DNA from: JAAYFJ01 sp964344295
GTDB taxonomy: Bacteria > Bacillota > Clostridia > Tissierellales > Peptoniphilaceae
NCBI GenBank assembly: GCA_964344295.1
Contig: CAYFMR010000001.1
Span: forward strand, 62,001-126,000
Direction: 5' to 3'
Length of the DNA stretch: 64,000 bases
Each line of letters opens with the position of its first letter. Position 1 is the stretch's first letter. Below the pieces are notes generated by a model that was not told the DNA's origin, ran no database searches, and worked only from the letters and a program-made list of their open reading frames with translations. Shown here piece by piece: positions 1-9,505 of this stretch. The translations under genes were made by a program, and so were the position numbers.

Positions 1-1
1 T

Positions 2-922
2 CTATCGGACAACACAGTGCAAGTCTATTTTTACGAACTACGCCTTTTCCATCGCTTTCTAAAATATCGATTTGATATGATGGAAGAAGGGGAAAGCATA
101 GAAGATCCAGATACCATAAACATTAAGCACATTGATGAAATGGTCCTAAATCGTGTCACTTTGCGAGATTTACATGCTTATATTAACTACGCTGATTCAC
201 GAAGGGACAATGAAACGGCGGCCAAAGCTAGAAAGGTATCTAGCGTTCGAACCTATTTCCATTATTTACACCATGTGGTTAATGCCATTGATCAGAATCC
301 AGCAGAAGGGCTTGAACTGCCAAAAAGAAGTGAATCCTTGCCTGTCTACCTGAGTTTAGAAGAGAGTAAAAAGCTTTTAGAGGCTGTAAACTTGCAGGAA
401 GATATACCTACACGCATCAGAGATCGAGCGATTGTTTTATCATTTTTGAATACAGGTATGCGGGTGGCAGAATTATGTGCGATGAATCTCACTGATTACC
501 ATCGTGATAACCAGAGCGTTCGAGTCACCGGCAAAGGCAACAAGGTAAGAGAGCTTTATTTACACCCATCTACGGCACAGGCAATTGAAGAGTACTTAGC
601 TGTTAGGCCTGAACTTGCAGACGAAGAAGCATTATTTATCAGTAGAAAGCAAAATCGTTATAGCACAAGAGGCATCCAGTATATGATTAAGCGCTATGTC
701 GAAAAAGCGGGGTTAGATCCTAATGTTGTCACTGTACACAAACTTCGTCACACTGCTGCGACGTTTATGTACATCTATGGTGATACTGATTTACGCAGCA
801 TTCAAGAAATACTTGGTCATGCCAACATTACGACTACGCAAATTTATACGCACGTTTCAGAGGAGAAGAAGAGAGCCTTGTTGGAAAGTTTTCCCTTAGG
901 AGACGATCAACCTCATTCTTGA
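2..922 (+). CDS. Tyrosine recombinase, XerC/XerD type (5' end cut by window edge)
   Basis: Site-specific recombinase of the phage-integrase family; such proteins resolve chromosome dimers or integrate elements. The frame is open to the first bases of the window, and the residues before the first possible GTG (base 17) already fit the SAM-like core-binding domain, so the true start lies upstream. Counting from that GTG, the catalytic set is complete: Arg149 (NTGMRVAEL), Lys173 (TGKGNK), His241 and Arg244 (HKLRHTAA), His268 (LGH) and Tyr277 (TTTQIYTHV). The protein ends shortly after the Tyr, as in XerC/D. It is one of two plus-strand features here and converges on the next gene across a bidirectional terminator. 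Whether it is the housekeeping Xer or a paralogue cannot be decided without dif or partner genes. Confidence 0.9.
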   Translation, partial: LSDNTVQVYFYELRLFHRFLKYRFDMMEEGESIEDPDTINIKHIDEMVLNRVTLRDLHAYINYADSRRDNETAAKARKVSSVRTYFHYLHHVVNAIDQNPAEGLELPKRSESLPVYLSLEESKKLLEAVNLQEDIPTRIRDRAIVLSFLNTGMRVAELCAMNLTDYHRDNQSVRVTGKGNKVRELYLHPSTAQAIEEYLAVRPELADEEALFISRKQNRYSTRGIQYMIKRYVEKAGLDPNVVTVHKLRHTAATFMYIYGDTDLRSIQEILGHANITTTQIYTHVSEEKKRALLESFPLGDDQPHS

Positions 923-1010
923 GACACCGAATCAATGTCGCAAAATAACTGTTTTGTGACATCATAAGAGTGGCTCAATCGATTCTTTAGCATCCGCTGG
1001 ATAAAAACAT

Positions 1011-1055
1011 AACCACCTGATGATTTTAATCATAATTTAAAATCATCAGGTGGTT
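1011..1055. terminator. Bidirectional intrinsic terminator between convergent genes
   Basis: Perfect inverted repeat with 19-bp arms (1011-1029 and 1037-1055) and a 7-nt loop. On the plus strand it is followed by TATTTG; on the minus strand by ATGTTTTTATCC. It lies between the stop of the recombinase (922) and the stop of the minus-strand PLP gene (1290), so it can end both transcripts. Confidence 0.85.
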
Positions 1056-1289
1056 TATTTGCGTGTATGACTAGAAATGATTTGAAAATACTCGCTTGCA
1101 AATTTGCTGGTTATGCATACATCAGAGTTCGTTTATCATGAACGATTTTATCATCCTGTTACACGAATCCTGTAACACGCTATTGCTACTACCAAAGTAC
1201 CTCTAAAATAGGCTGGTTATTTTTGGTTTAGAGGCACGATTGACCTCACGGTATATAATATGGATAGATCAACAACAAACTATGAATAC
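1056..1289. other. Non-coding convergent intergenic stretch with short inverted repeats
   Basis: No credible reading frame is seen here. Three further inverted repeats are visible: TCGTT/AACGA (1129-1133 and 1141-1145), TGTTACA/TGTAACA (1157-1163 and 1171-1177) and CCTCTAAA/TTTAGAGG (1200-1207 and 1227-1234). None has a clear U-run. A TATAAT (1254-1259, plus strand) has no matching -35 box. If the terminator at 1011-1055 ends the minus-strand transcript, this would be its 3' untranslated region of about 235 nt. Confidence 0.4.
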
Positions 1290-2579
1290 TTAAGGCAATG
1301 CAATGCGGCCTTCGTTTAACATACGCTGTAAAATTTGCATGACCATCATACGGCCATGGTCATAGGATAAACCACCTTGGAAAAAGACTTGGTAAGGTGG
1401 TCGCATAGGTCCATCAGCACTGAGCTCGATGGATGAGCCCTCCACAAATCCACCCGATGCCATGATCACTTGATCTTCATAGCCTGGCATTTCCCAAGCT
1501 TCCGGTGTCACATAGGCATCGACGACTGAAGCATGTTGCACTTCTTGACAAAATATTTTAACCAATTCCGGATCTTGGAAAGTGATAGCTGATACAATGT
1601 CAGAACGTGGATCATGGATCGCGGGAACTACATCATATCCTAATGTCGTAAAACATTCCGCGACGAGTAGCGCTGTTTTCGTGGCTTGGTACACAATATT
1701 AGGCGCAAAATAAAGCCCTTGAAGAATCGTCCTTGTCATTCCAAAGGTCAATCCGCAATCTTTATCCAACCCAGGAGCTGTGAGTCTGGCAGCTACCGCA
1801 TGAACTAGTTCCCTTTTCCCTATCACATACCCTCCGGAAAGAGCAATCCCTGCACCTGGATTTTTAATTAGGGATCCGGCAATGATGTCGGCCCCTACTT
1901 CCAGCGGTTCTCTCTCTTCCGTGAATTCTCCATAGCAGTTATCAACAAAAATAGGAACATCAGAAATAGTTCTAATTTTTTGGATGATAGACTCCATCTC
2001 ACCTATCGTAGTGGCACGTCGATGACTGTAGCCCATGGAGCGCTGGATAGCAATGAGTCCCACGTCAGATGTAATGGCATTGAGAATGGCTTCTTCATCC
2101 ATTTCATGCTGGTTTTTTAAGGGGACGTAATCAAAGTCAATTCCCATGGAAGCTAAAGTGTTTGGTTTATCGCCTTTGACACCGATGACTTTTAGTAGCG
2201 TATCATAAGGGATACCATTAATGTATAAAAGCTTTTGTCCGGGTTTGAGGAGGCCTGAAAGGGTCAGATAGATAGCGTGAGTACCTGAGACAATCAGTGG
2301 ACGCACCAAGGCGTCTTCTCCATGAAAGACTTTGGCATAGATGGCCTCGGTCTTGTCGCGTCCGCGGTCGCCATATCCATAACCAGTGTTCCAGCCAAAA
2401 TCTGCTGATGACAGCCGTTCCTCTTGCATGGCTCGATTGACTTTTAACTGGTTGATGGTTCTAATGGCAGCTCGGGCTTCATCATATGTTACAAGATTTT
2501 TTTCTCTTTCTTCTACAAAACGTACCACATCTTCACAGATGTGATAACACGCATAAGCCTGATTCAATTTCTGTTTCAA
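1290..2579 (-). CDS. Methionine gamma-lyase family PLP enzyme (YnbB-like)
   Basis: A 429-residue fold-type I pyridoxal-phosphate protein of the family annotated as methionine gamma-lyase / aluminium-resistance (YnbB in Bacillus). The likely Schiff-base lysine is Lys239 in AGSLIKNPGAG; FVDNCYGEF (Asp213 region) contacts the cofactor, and the N-terminal third carries the conserved glycine and tyrosine-rich stretch before the VSGTHA loop. The start is TTG with GGAGAACC six bases upstream; it overlaps the miaA stop by four bases (TTGA), which suggests translational coupling. Real substrate is not established for this family; a C-S lyase role is a family-based inference. It is the last gene of the miaB-mutS-mutL-miaA block. 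Confidence 0.85.
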   Translation of the reverse strand: MKQKLNQAYACYHICEDVVRFVEEREKNLVTYDEARAAIRTINQLKVNRAMQEERLSSADFGWNTGYGYGDRGRDKTEAIYAKVFHGEDALVRPLIVSGTHAIYLTLSGLLKPGQKLLYINGIPYDTLLKVIGVKGDKPNTLASMGIDFDYVPLKNQHEMDEEAILNAITSDVGLIAIQRSMGYSHRRATTIGEMESIIQKIRTISDVPIFVDNCYGEFTEEREPLEVGADIIAGSLIKNPGAGIALSGGYVIGKRELVHAVAARLTAPGLDKDCGLTFGMTRTILQGLYFAPNIVYQATKTALLVAECFTTLGYDVVPAIHDPRSDIVSAITFQDPELVKIFCQEVQHASVVDAYVTPEAWEMPGYEDQVIMASGGFVEGSSIELSADGPMRPPYQVFFQGGLSYDHGRMMVMQILQRMLNEGRIALP

Positions 2580-3505
2580 TTAGGTTCTCCTTTAAAATCC
2601 TCTATGATAGAGAAGACAACATCCTCGATATCCGTATCCTCTGTGAGAACAATCGGTTTAAAATCTCCTTGATGCTTAAACCAGGTGACCTGTCTTTTAG
2701 CGTATTGTCGGCTGTGTATTTTAATACGTTCGACAGCTTCATCTAAAGTACACTGACCATCAAAATACCGAAACAGCTCTTTGTAACCAATCGCTCGTTG
2801 ACTCGGAAGCTGACGAGGCAGATTTCGATCGTATAGTGCCTTTGCCTCCGTTAAAAGTCCGTCTTGCATCATGTCATCTACACGTGCATTAATGCGTTCA
2901 TACATTTGTGCACGATCACGAGATAGAGCGTAAGCATAAAATTGATAGCCAGAGCGCAGCTTTTTATGGTTGTTTCGTTCCAAAGTACCTCCAGATTCCA
3001 GAATTTCTAAAACTCTTATGACACGTCTGGGGTTTTGTGCATCCAAAAATGATAGGTTTTCGTCTGTTTGTACAGACTCAAGGCGATCTAAAAGTGCTTG
3101 TAATCCTTTTTTTTGATAAAGCGTTTCCAGCTCATATCTCAAATTCGGATTCGGTGCAGTCATTTGAAAATCCCAGTCATAGAGAATACTGCTAAAATAA
3201 AGACCAGTGCCTCCGACCATCACAGGGACTCTACCTCTTGCTAAAATAGCATCAATACAGGCCAAGGCGTCTGTTTGATAGTTCTCGACACTATATGATG
3301 TCGATGGATCTAACATATCAATGAGGTGATGAGGAATATTTTGTGCCTCTTCCTTTGTTACCTTAGCAGAGCCAATGTCCATTTGATGATAGATTTGAAC
3401 AGAGTCGGCACCAATTACCTCACCATGTAGGGCTTGACACAATTTGATAGCTAAAGCGGTTTTGCCAGTGCCAGTGGGTCCGGCAATCATTATCACTTTT
3501 TTCAC
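2576..3505 (-). CDS. miaA: tRNA dimethylallyltransferase
   Basis: Transfers a dimethylallyl group to N6 of A37 in tRNAs reading UNN codons; MiaB (8114-9451) then methylthiolates the product, so both steps are in one cluster. The P-loop GPTGTGKT is at the N-terminus, followed by DSVQIY, GGTGLY and the ERINARVD region typical of the family. The frame also opens at ATG 3532, but that start has no ribosome site and adds nine unmatched residues; GTG at 3505 has GGTGAT just upstream and yields 309 residues, the usual length. It overlaps the following PLP gene by four bases. Confidence 0.95.
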   Translation of the reverse strand: MKKVIMIAGPTGTGKTALAIKLCQALHGEVIGADSVQIYHQMDIGSAKVTKEEAQNIPHHLIDMLDPSTSYSVENYQTDALACIDAILARGRVPVMVGGTGLYFSSILYDWDFQMTAPNPNLRYELETLYQKKGLQALLDRLESVQTDENLSFLDAQNPRRVIRVLEILESGGTLERNNHKKLRSGYQFYAYALSRDRAQMYERINARVDDMMQDGLLTEAKALYDRNLPRQLPSQRAIGYKELFRYFDGQCTLDEAVERIKIHSRQYAKRQVTWFKHQGDFKPIVLTEDTDIEDVVFSIIEDFKGEPN

Positions 3506-3555
3506 TTTATCACCGCGATCTTTTATATACATAGTGTTTCATACGAATTGATTAC

Positions 3556-3584
3556 CTAGGATAAAGGATCAAGTTTTATCCTAG
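3556..3584. repeat. 10-bp inverted repeat between mutL and miaA
   Basis: CTAGGATAAA (3556-3565) and TTTATCCTAG (3575-3584) are exact inverted arms with a 9-nt loop, lying in the 90-bp mutL-miaA gap. Neither strand has a U-run after it, so it is not a normal intrinsic terminator; an mRNA processing or stability hairpin is possible. Confidence 0.5.
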
Positions 3585-3595
3585 CATGTAATAGT

Positions 3596-5485
3596 TTATG
3601 ACATCTCTCGCAAAAAACTTTGATCAAAGTCTTTTTTTGTCTGTATCAGTAAAGTTGGCCTACCATGAGGACAGGTTAGAGGATCATCGGCTGTCCTCAG
3701 GCGCGTTAAAAGGTCAATGGCAGCAGGTGCATCAAATTTTTGTCCTGCTTTGACTGCTTTTACACAGGCTTTTTTCATAATACGTTCGATAAAAAACTCA
3801 TCCAAGGTGATGGATCGATTGCCTTCCGCAGGTACAGTGTGGAGTACTTCTTCGATGATAGCATGAACATCACCTCGGGATAAGGGCTCGCCCCACAGTA
3901 TAGGAACTGAGCGAATAGCGATGGTCATATCATCAAAAAGTGTGGCATCAAAGCCAATGTCTCCTAGTCGGGTCAATAAGGGGTCATCTGCTTTTATGGG
4001 GGTGATGCCGTAGGAAATCATCAAAGGGACCATGAGGGCCTGCCGATGCACCGATTGCTCTTTGGTTTTCTTAAGATACATTTCATAGGTGATGCGTTCA
4101 TGAGCAGCGTGTTGATCCACAATGAGCAGTTTTTCTTCACCTTCAAATAGCAAATAGGTTCCAAACAATTGTCCAATATAGGTCATCTCTGAGACAGGAA
4201 TCAGAGAATCATCACAGGAGTGTTGTTCAGTATGCGGTATAAGCTCGGCTTCATGACGCAGCGCATCTTGGTTGCTTGGCTGGTACTCTCGGTGACACTC
4301 TTTAAGTTGTGTAGATTTCTCTATAATTTCATGGATAATCGGTGTTTTTTCTTGTATAACATCAGGCGATGAATGGGTCATCGCTATATCCCAGATGGTC
4401 GACGGCTCACCGGTCATAGCAGGTGTTTTTTTTATTTCATAGGTATCAAAGATGGTTTTTTTGGGCGTATCTTTGCTTTCTTGACCAAAAGCAGGAACTT
4501 CCATCGAGCTACGCAACACACGACTAATGATCTGCTCCCATTGCCCCAAGTGGCGTTGCAGATCACTGATTTGTACAACAGTCTTGTTAGGATGTACATT
4601 GACGTCCACAGCTGATTGAGGCAAGTGTAAATGAAGAATAAAAAGCGGATACTTTTGCAAAGGGATGATGCTACGGTATTTTCTCTCAATGCCTTTGACC
4701 AGTTCAGGGAATTTGACCATGCGTCGGTTAATGGTGATATATTGATGCATTCGCGTAGAACGATAAAGTAAATTATTACTGATGTATCCTTGTATGCCAC
4801 TTGCTTTATCTTCCACAAGCCATAAATTTTTGGCAACCTCTTGACCTAAAACCTGGTAAATACGGTCTCTTAATCTTTCATTAGGAGCTGTTTTTAATAG
4901 TACACGTCCATCTTTGATAAAAGTAAAACCAATAGAACTATGACTTAAGGCAAAGCTAGTGATTAGTTGTTGGACTATTGCTGCTTCTTGGGTATCTGAT
5001 TTCAAAAAGTTCTTTCTGACAGGTAAATTGGCAAACAGATTTTCCACGATCATTGTTGTACCTTGATTGGTAGCATAGTCTTCTAACGCCTTAGGTTCAC
5101 CAAAGGAAAAGCGATAACGGTAGCCATGAGGATCATTTTCTTCGCGACTGATACAGGTTACATCGGCTACTGCACCAATACTGGCCAAGGCTTCTCCTCG
5201 AAATCCCATCGTAAAAATACCATATAGATCTTCAATTTTTTCTAGTTTGGAAGTAGAGTGGCGTAAAAAAGCCAAAGGTAAGTCTTCTTTCGAAAAACCG
5301 ATGCCATTATCGGTCACTCGGATATAGACTCGTCCCCCATTGCGAATTTCTACAGTAATGTTGGTCGCCATGGCATCAATGCTATTTTCTACCAGTTCCT
5401 TGATAATGGAAGCTGGGTTTTCAATGACTTCACCAGCGGCTATTTGACTGACCGTGGTATCATCGAGTATTTTAATGCGACTCAT
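3596..5485 (-). CDS. mutL: DNA mismatch repair protein MutL
   Basis: A 629-residue GHKL-ATPase that links MutS to strand incision. The N-terminal ATPase motifs are visible: ENSIDA, the DNGIGF box and the HSTSK / GFRGEAL lid region. The C-terminal half has the metal-dependent endonuclease motif DQHAAHERITYE and the late CPHGRPT motif, so this MutL should nick DNA itself, as expected where MutH is absent. Start at ATG 5485 is chosen because GGTGAT lies six bases upstream; the open frame extends only four codons further. The start overlaps the mutS stop by 14 bases. Confidence 0.96.
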   Translation of the reverse strand: MSRIKILDDTTVSQIAAGEVIENPASIIKELVENSIDAMATNITVEIRNGGRVYIRVTDNGIGFSKEDLPLAFLRHSTSKLEKIEDLYGIFTMGFRGEALASIGAVADVTCISREENDPHGYRYRFSFGEPKALEDYATNQGTTMIVENLFANLPVRKNFLKSDTQEAAIVQQLITSFALSHSSIGFTFIKDGRVLLKTAPNERLRDRIYQVLGQEVAKNLWLVEDKASGIQGYISNNLLYRSTRMHQYITINRRMVKFPELVKGIERKYRSIIPLQKYPLFILHLHLPQSAVDVNVHPNKTVVQISDLQRHLGQWEQIISRVLRSSMEVPAFGQESKDTPKKTIFDTYEIKKTPAMTGEPSTIWDIAMTHSSPDVIQEKTPIIHEIIEKSTQLKECHREYQPSNQDALRHEAELIPHTEQHSCDDSLIPVSEMTYIGQLFGTYLLFEGEEKLLIVDQHAAHERITYEMYLKKTKEQSVHRQALMVPLMISYGITPIKADDPLLTRLGDIGFDATLFDDMTIAIRSVPILWGEPLSRGDVHAIIEEVLHTVPAEGNRSITLDEFFIERIMKKACVKAVKAGQKFDAPAAIDLLTRLRTADDPLTCPHGRPTLLIQTKKDFDQSFLREMS

Positions 5486-8117
5486 GAGGATCACCACTTT
5501 TCTTTAACATGATTTGTAGCGATTGGACAAAGAGCAAAGCTTCCATAGGTGTCATATCATCCACCACCACTTGCTCTAGTTTTTCTGCTATTTTTTGTGA
5601 TGTCATCAATTTGGAGGAGAGATTCTGAGAAGTAGAGACTTGTTGCGTTGTCATAGTATGATCTTGCTTAGATGGTAGTAGCTCGGTTGCTTCCTCTGTG
5701 AGGTGGGATAATATGTCCCCTGCTCTGTCTATCACTTCTTGATGAATACCAGCCAGCTTTGCTACCTCTATACCATAACTGCGATTGGCACAGCCAGGAG
5801 CAAGCTTACGCAAGAAAGTGATATGGTCCCCTTCACCTTTCACCAGTATATTATAGTTTTTTACGCCTTCTAATCGCTCTTCCAGGCGTGTTAACTCATG
5901 GTAATGTGTGGCAAAGAGTGTCCTTGATTTCAAGTACTTCTCCATATATTCCACTACTGCCCAGGCGATGCTTAGACCATCGTAAGTGCTGGTTCCCCGT
6001 CCCACCTCATCTAAGATAACTAATGAACGAGGTGTGGCCGATTGTAAAATGGTGGCCACTTCTTTCATCTCTACCATGAAAGTGCTTTCTCCCCTGGAAA
6101 GATTATCAGAAGCACCGATTCTGGTAAAGATGCGATCTACTAAACCAATCGTAGCATCAGTGGCTGGTACAAAGCTGCCCATCTGTGCCATGATAACGAT
6201 AATGGCAACTTGTCTCATGTAGGTGGACTTTCCTGCCATGTTAGGGCCTGTAATAATATGTAGAAAAGCCTTATTGTCAATTAAAGTATCATTAGGAATA
6301 AAGCTCTCTTCTCTTACTAATTGCTCGACAACGGGATGGCGTCCATCAGTAATATGGACCACAGTATCATCTGTAATGTGCGGCCTGACGTATTGATGCT
6401 CATAGGCTAAATGGGCAAGGGCTGCGATTACATCTAAATAAGCTAAAGAGGCTGCAGTTTGTTGCAAATTGGCAATGGCATCATAGCAGACTTGGATCAC
6501 TTGCTCATAACACTGCTGTTCACAGATCAATGCTTTTTGTCCCGCATGTAAAATCTCATCTTCCAGTTCTTTTAGTTTTTCTGTAAAGTAACGTTCAGAG
6601 CCAACCAAGGTCTGCTTACGAATAAAATGGTCAGGCACCAGAGAAACTTGACTTTTGGTCACTTCAATATAATAGCCAAGTATTTTATTATATTTTATTT
6701 TTAAATTACGAATTCCACTTTGCTCTTTTAGAGCTCCTTCGTAGTTGGCTAAATATTCTCTTCCGCTTAAGGCAAGTTTCCTTAGCTCGTCTAATTCAGC
6801 AGAAAAGCCTTCACGGATCACTCCTCCATCTTTTAGGGTAATAGGAGGATCATCTACAATAGCCATTTGAATGTGATCGATAATATCCTGATGTAGTGAG
6901 AGCTTTTCACCGAGCAGTTGAAGTTCCTTGCTATCGGAATGGATTAATTCATGTTTAATGGGCGTCAGTGCTTCCAAGGAATTCTTTAAAGCATTGAGAT
7001 CCTTAGGAGTGGAGCGACCTGTAGCAAGTCTCATAACTAAGCGATCAATGTCGTATACTTGCCCTAAGTGGCGACGTACTTCTTCCCTGGCTATCGTAGA
7101 AGTCACGAAGGCTTCTACGTGATCCAAACGATTCTCTATACGGCGACGGTCATAAAGGGGGCGCTCCATCCACTGCCTGAGCAATCGACTCCCCATAGAA
7201 GTTTTAGTTTGGTCCATGACATCATATAGGGATCCGGTTTTTTGCCCATAATACATTGTTTTAATGAGTTCTAGTGTACTAAAAGCATGATGATCCAAGG
7301 TCATATAGCCTGTTGCATCATAAAATTGTACGGGTTTTACATGATGGATGGCCGTTTTCTTGGTTTCTTCTAAATAATGTAGCAGACCAACCAGTGCCAT
7401 AGAGGCATATGGTTTTACAGACCACGTGCGATGAGGGATGTCATCCCAAGTAGTTTCTAATAATGACATGACATGATCATCCATAGTTTCCGGCATATTT
7501 CGCTCATTGAATAAGAGTCCGTGATCCGGCCCCAACATCGAGAGAACGTTGCTGTATTGTTTAAATGATTGATTAAAAACTAATTCCTTAGGTTGAACAC
7601 GTAAGATTTCTTGCAAAATTTGCTGGTCCATGTCAAGAGAAACTTGCCATTCTGTAGCGAAAAAGTCGCCGGTACCATAATCGGCAAAAGCCAGTCCTGC
7701 ACCCAGCGGGTGGTAGTAAATGGAAATAATAAAATTATTGTTTCGATGGTCAGATTGTTCATAATGTGTATAAGTACCAGGTGTCAAAATTTCAATGACT
7801 TCTCTTTTGACCAGCCCTTTGGCTTTAGCCGGATCCTCTGTTTGCTCACAAATCGCTACTTTGTAGCCAGCAGAAAGGAGTTTAGGTAAATATTGATCGA
7901 CTACGTGATAAGGCACACCACACATAGGGATGCGGTTTTCCAAACCAGCATCCCTAGCAGTTAGTGTGATATTGAGTACTTTTGATGCAGTAATCGCGTC
8001 ATCAAAGAACATCTCGTAAAAATCCCCGAGACGAAAAAAGAGTAAAGCATCGGGATTTTCGTCTTTAATGGACAAGTATTGCTGCATCATGGGCGTTAAC
8101 TGCGATCGGTCTATCAT
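5472..8117 (-). CDS. mutS: DNA mismatch repair protein MutS
   Basis: An 881-residue mismatch sensor. The mismatch-contacting Phe-x-Glu is in GDFYEMFFDD near residue 35; the connector, lever and clamp domains follow; the ABC ATPase has Walker A GPNMAGKSTYMRQ, the signature around SRGESTFMVEM, Walker B LVILDEVGRGTS and the FATHYHEL H-loop. The length fits MutS1. The ATG overlaps the miaB stop by four bases (ATGA). It lies in a miaB-mutS-mutL-miaA order common in Firmicutes. Confidence 0.97.
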   Translation of the reverse strand: MIDRSQLTPMMQQYLSIKDENPDALLFFRLGDFYEMFFDDAITASKVLNITLTARDAGLENRIPMCGVPYHVVDQYLPKLLSAGYKVAICEQTEDPAKAKGLVKREVIEILTPGTYTHYEQSDHRNNNFIISIYYHPLGAGLAFADYGTGDFFATEWQVSLDMDQQILQEILRVQPKELVFNQSFKQYSNVLSMLGPDHGLLFNERNMPETMDDHVMSLLETTWDDIPHRTWSVKPYASMALVGLLHYLEETKKTAIHHVKPVQFYDATGYMTLDHHAFSTLELIKTMYYGQKTGSLYDVMDQTKTSMGSRLLRQWMERPLYDRRRIENRLDHVEAFVTSTIAREEVRRHLGQVYDIDRLVMRLATGRSTPKDLNALKNSLEALTPIKHELIHSDSKELQLLGEKLSLHQDIIDHIQMAIVDDPPITLKDGGVIREGFSAELDELRKLALSGREYLANYEGALKEQSGIRNLKIKYNKILGYYIEVTKSQVSLVPDHFIRKQTLVGSERYFTEKLKELEDEILHAGQKALICEQQCYEQVIQVCYDAIANLQQTAASLAYLDVIAALAHLAYEHQYVRPHITDDTVVHITDGRHPVVEQLVREESFIPNDTLIDNKAFLHIITGPNMAGKSTYMRQVAIIVIMAQMGSFVPATDATIGLVDRIFTRIGASDNLSRGESTFMVEMKEVATILQSATPRSLVILDEVGRGTSTYDGLSIAWAVVEYMEKYLKSRTLFATHYHELTRLEERLEGVKNYNILVKGEGDHITFLRKLAPGCANRSYGIEVAKLAGIHQEVIDRAGDILSHLTEEATELLPSKQDHTMTTQQVSTSQNLSSKLMTSQKIAEKLEQVVVDDMTPMEALLFVQSLQIMLKKSGDPHESH

Positions 8118-9451
8118 GATTGCACCAGCTCACCTTCTAATGCAAATGTATTCCCATCTGTGATTCTCACATCACAATAGCTGCCGATCAAGTGAGGCGT
8201 ACCTTGGAAATTAACCAGTTTACCATGAACCGTTCTTCCTTGTAAACGAGCCCCTGATTTATCTAAGCGTTCAACTAATACCTCTCTTACCTCGCCAATC
8301 TCTGCACGATGTTTTTCTCTAGCAATGGGATAGAGTGTATCTAACAACCGATCAAATCGTTCTTTCTTGATTTCTTCTGGCACCTGGTCTCCGCGGCGTG
8401 CTGCTGCTGTGTGACTTCGAGGTGAATACATAAAAGTAAACGAAGAATCATACTCGACTTGGCGTACTACGTCTAACGTTTGTTGAAAATCCGCTTCTGT
8501 TTCTCCTGGAAAGCCAACAATTATGTCTGTGCTAAGAGCCAAATCGGGTACTTCTTGCTTAATTTTCGCAACAATATTAAGGTATTGTCCTTTCGTATAG
8601 TGGCGATTCATTTCCTGTAAGACTTTATTACTTCCCGATTGTAAGGGAAGATGTAAAACAGGGCACAGATGTTTTAATTTTTTCCAACCATAGATGAGCT
8701 CGTCACTAATATCTTTTGGATGGCTGGTCATGAACCGAATGCGTTTGATGCCAGGAATAGCATCGATTTCCTGTAACAAAGTATAAAAGCTCATCGGTTG
8801 TGTTAATGTCTTTCCATAAGAGTTAACATTTTGCCCTAACAACATGATTTCGCGACAGCCCTGATGAACTAAATCCTGGATTTCGGTTAAAATTTGCTCC
8901 GGCTGACGACTTACTTCACGCCCTCTTGTATGTGGCACAACACAGTAAGTGCAAAAATTATTGCATCCATAGATGATGTTTACGGCTGCTTTAAAAGGAT
9001 CTTTGTACACTGATTGTAAGATGTCGTCTTGGGGTGAATAATCATGGCCTACATCAACGATTGGACCATGAGAACTCGATGCTTTTTCAATCAGGTAAGG
9101 TAGTTTCCATAAATTTTGTGTGCCAAAGATAATATCCACATGTTCATGCGAGCGAATGATTTTTTCACGAGAAGGATCCAAATTCATCATGCACCCTCCT
9201 ACAATAATCATCTTTTCTGGATGTTGTTTCTTTAACGGCTTTAACGTACCTATCGTGCCATAAGCTTTATCTTCAGCGGATTGGCGAATGGCGCACGTGT
9301 TAAAAATAATCACATCGGCTGCTTCATTGGTATCCACCGGAAAATAACCTTGTTGTTCCATCATCCATGCGATTTTCTCTGAGTCATGGTCATTCATTTG
9401 ACATCCAAATGTATGAATAATATAGTTTTTTTCAGTAAGTTTCTTGGTCAT
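8114..9451 (-). CDS. miaB: tRNA-2-methylthio-N6-dimethylallyladenosine synthase
   Basis: A 445-residue radical SAM methylthiotransferase acting on i6A37 of tRNA. An N-terminal UPF0004 domain carries the auxiliary-cluster cysteines (GCQMN, NTCAIR, GGCMMN), the radical SAM cluster is CNNFCTYC, and a C-terminal TRAM domain ends the protein. ATG 9451 has AGGAG five bases upstream. An intrinsic terminator ends only 16 bp before this start, leaving no room for a separate promoter downstream of it, so expression may depend on read-through from ispH-rpsA or on a promoter inside that gene. MiaA, which makes the substrate, is two genes downstream. Confidence 0.96.
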   Translation of the reverse strand: MTKKLTEKNYIIHTFGCQMNDHDSEKIAWMMEQQGYFPVDTNEAADVIIFNTCAIRQSAEDKAYGTIGTLKPLKKQHPEKMIIVGGCMMNLDPSREKIIRSHEHVDIIFGTQNLWKLPYLIEKASSSHGPIVDVGHDYSPQDDILQSVYKDPFKAAVNIIYGCNNFCTYCVVPHTRGREVSRQPEQILTEIQDLVHQGCREIMLLGQNVNSYGKTLTQPMSFYTLLQEIDAIPGIKRIRFMTSHPKDISDELIYGWKKLKHLCPVLHLPLQSGSNKVLQEMNRHYTKGQYLNIVAKIKQEVPDLALSTDIIVGFPGETEADFQQTLDVVRQVEYDSSFTFMYSPRSHTAAARRGDQVPEEIKKERFDRLLDTLYPIAREKHRAEIGEVREVLVERLDKSGARLQGRTVHGKLVNFQGTPHLIGSYCDVRITDGNTFALEGELVQS

Positions 9452-9466
9452 GCAAACTCCTATGAT

Positions 9467-9495
9467 AAAAAAAGGATAGCTCGGCTATCCTTTTT
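9467..9495 (-). terminator. Intrinsic terminator between ispH-rpsA and miaB
   Basis: GGATAGC / GCTATCC stem with a 3-nt loop, flanked by A5 on one side and T7 on the other, so it could act on both strands. On the minus strand the T-run ends about 16 bp before the miaB start and just before its ribosome site. Confidence 0.85.
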
Positions 9496-9505
9496 AATAT
9501 TACGA

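Noticed and set aside
2..922. Treating the recombinase as evidence of a genomic island or prophage
   Set aside because: No other phage or element genes, no att-like repeats and no change of context are visible in the window.
1254..1259. TATAAT on the plus strand near the PLP gene end
   Set aside because: No -35 box at a workable distance; TTGACC at 1239-1244 is too close.
4432..4836. 134-codon minus-strand frame inside mutL
   Set aside because: Alternative frame of an intact mutL; composition is that of a shadow.
8114..9451. Reading this gene as rimO instead of miaB
   Set aside because: It lacks the GCSKN and GNQRSRP sequences found in the other methylthiotransferase (27334-28662), and its neighbours are mutS/mutL/miaA.
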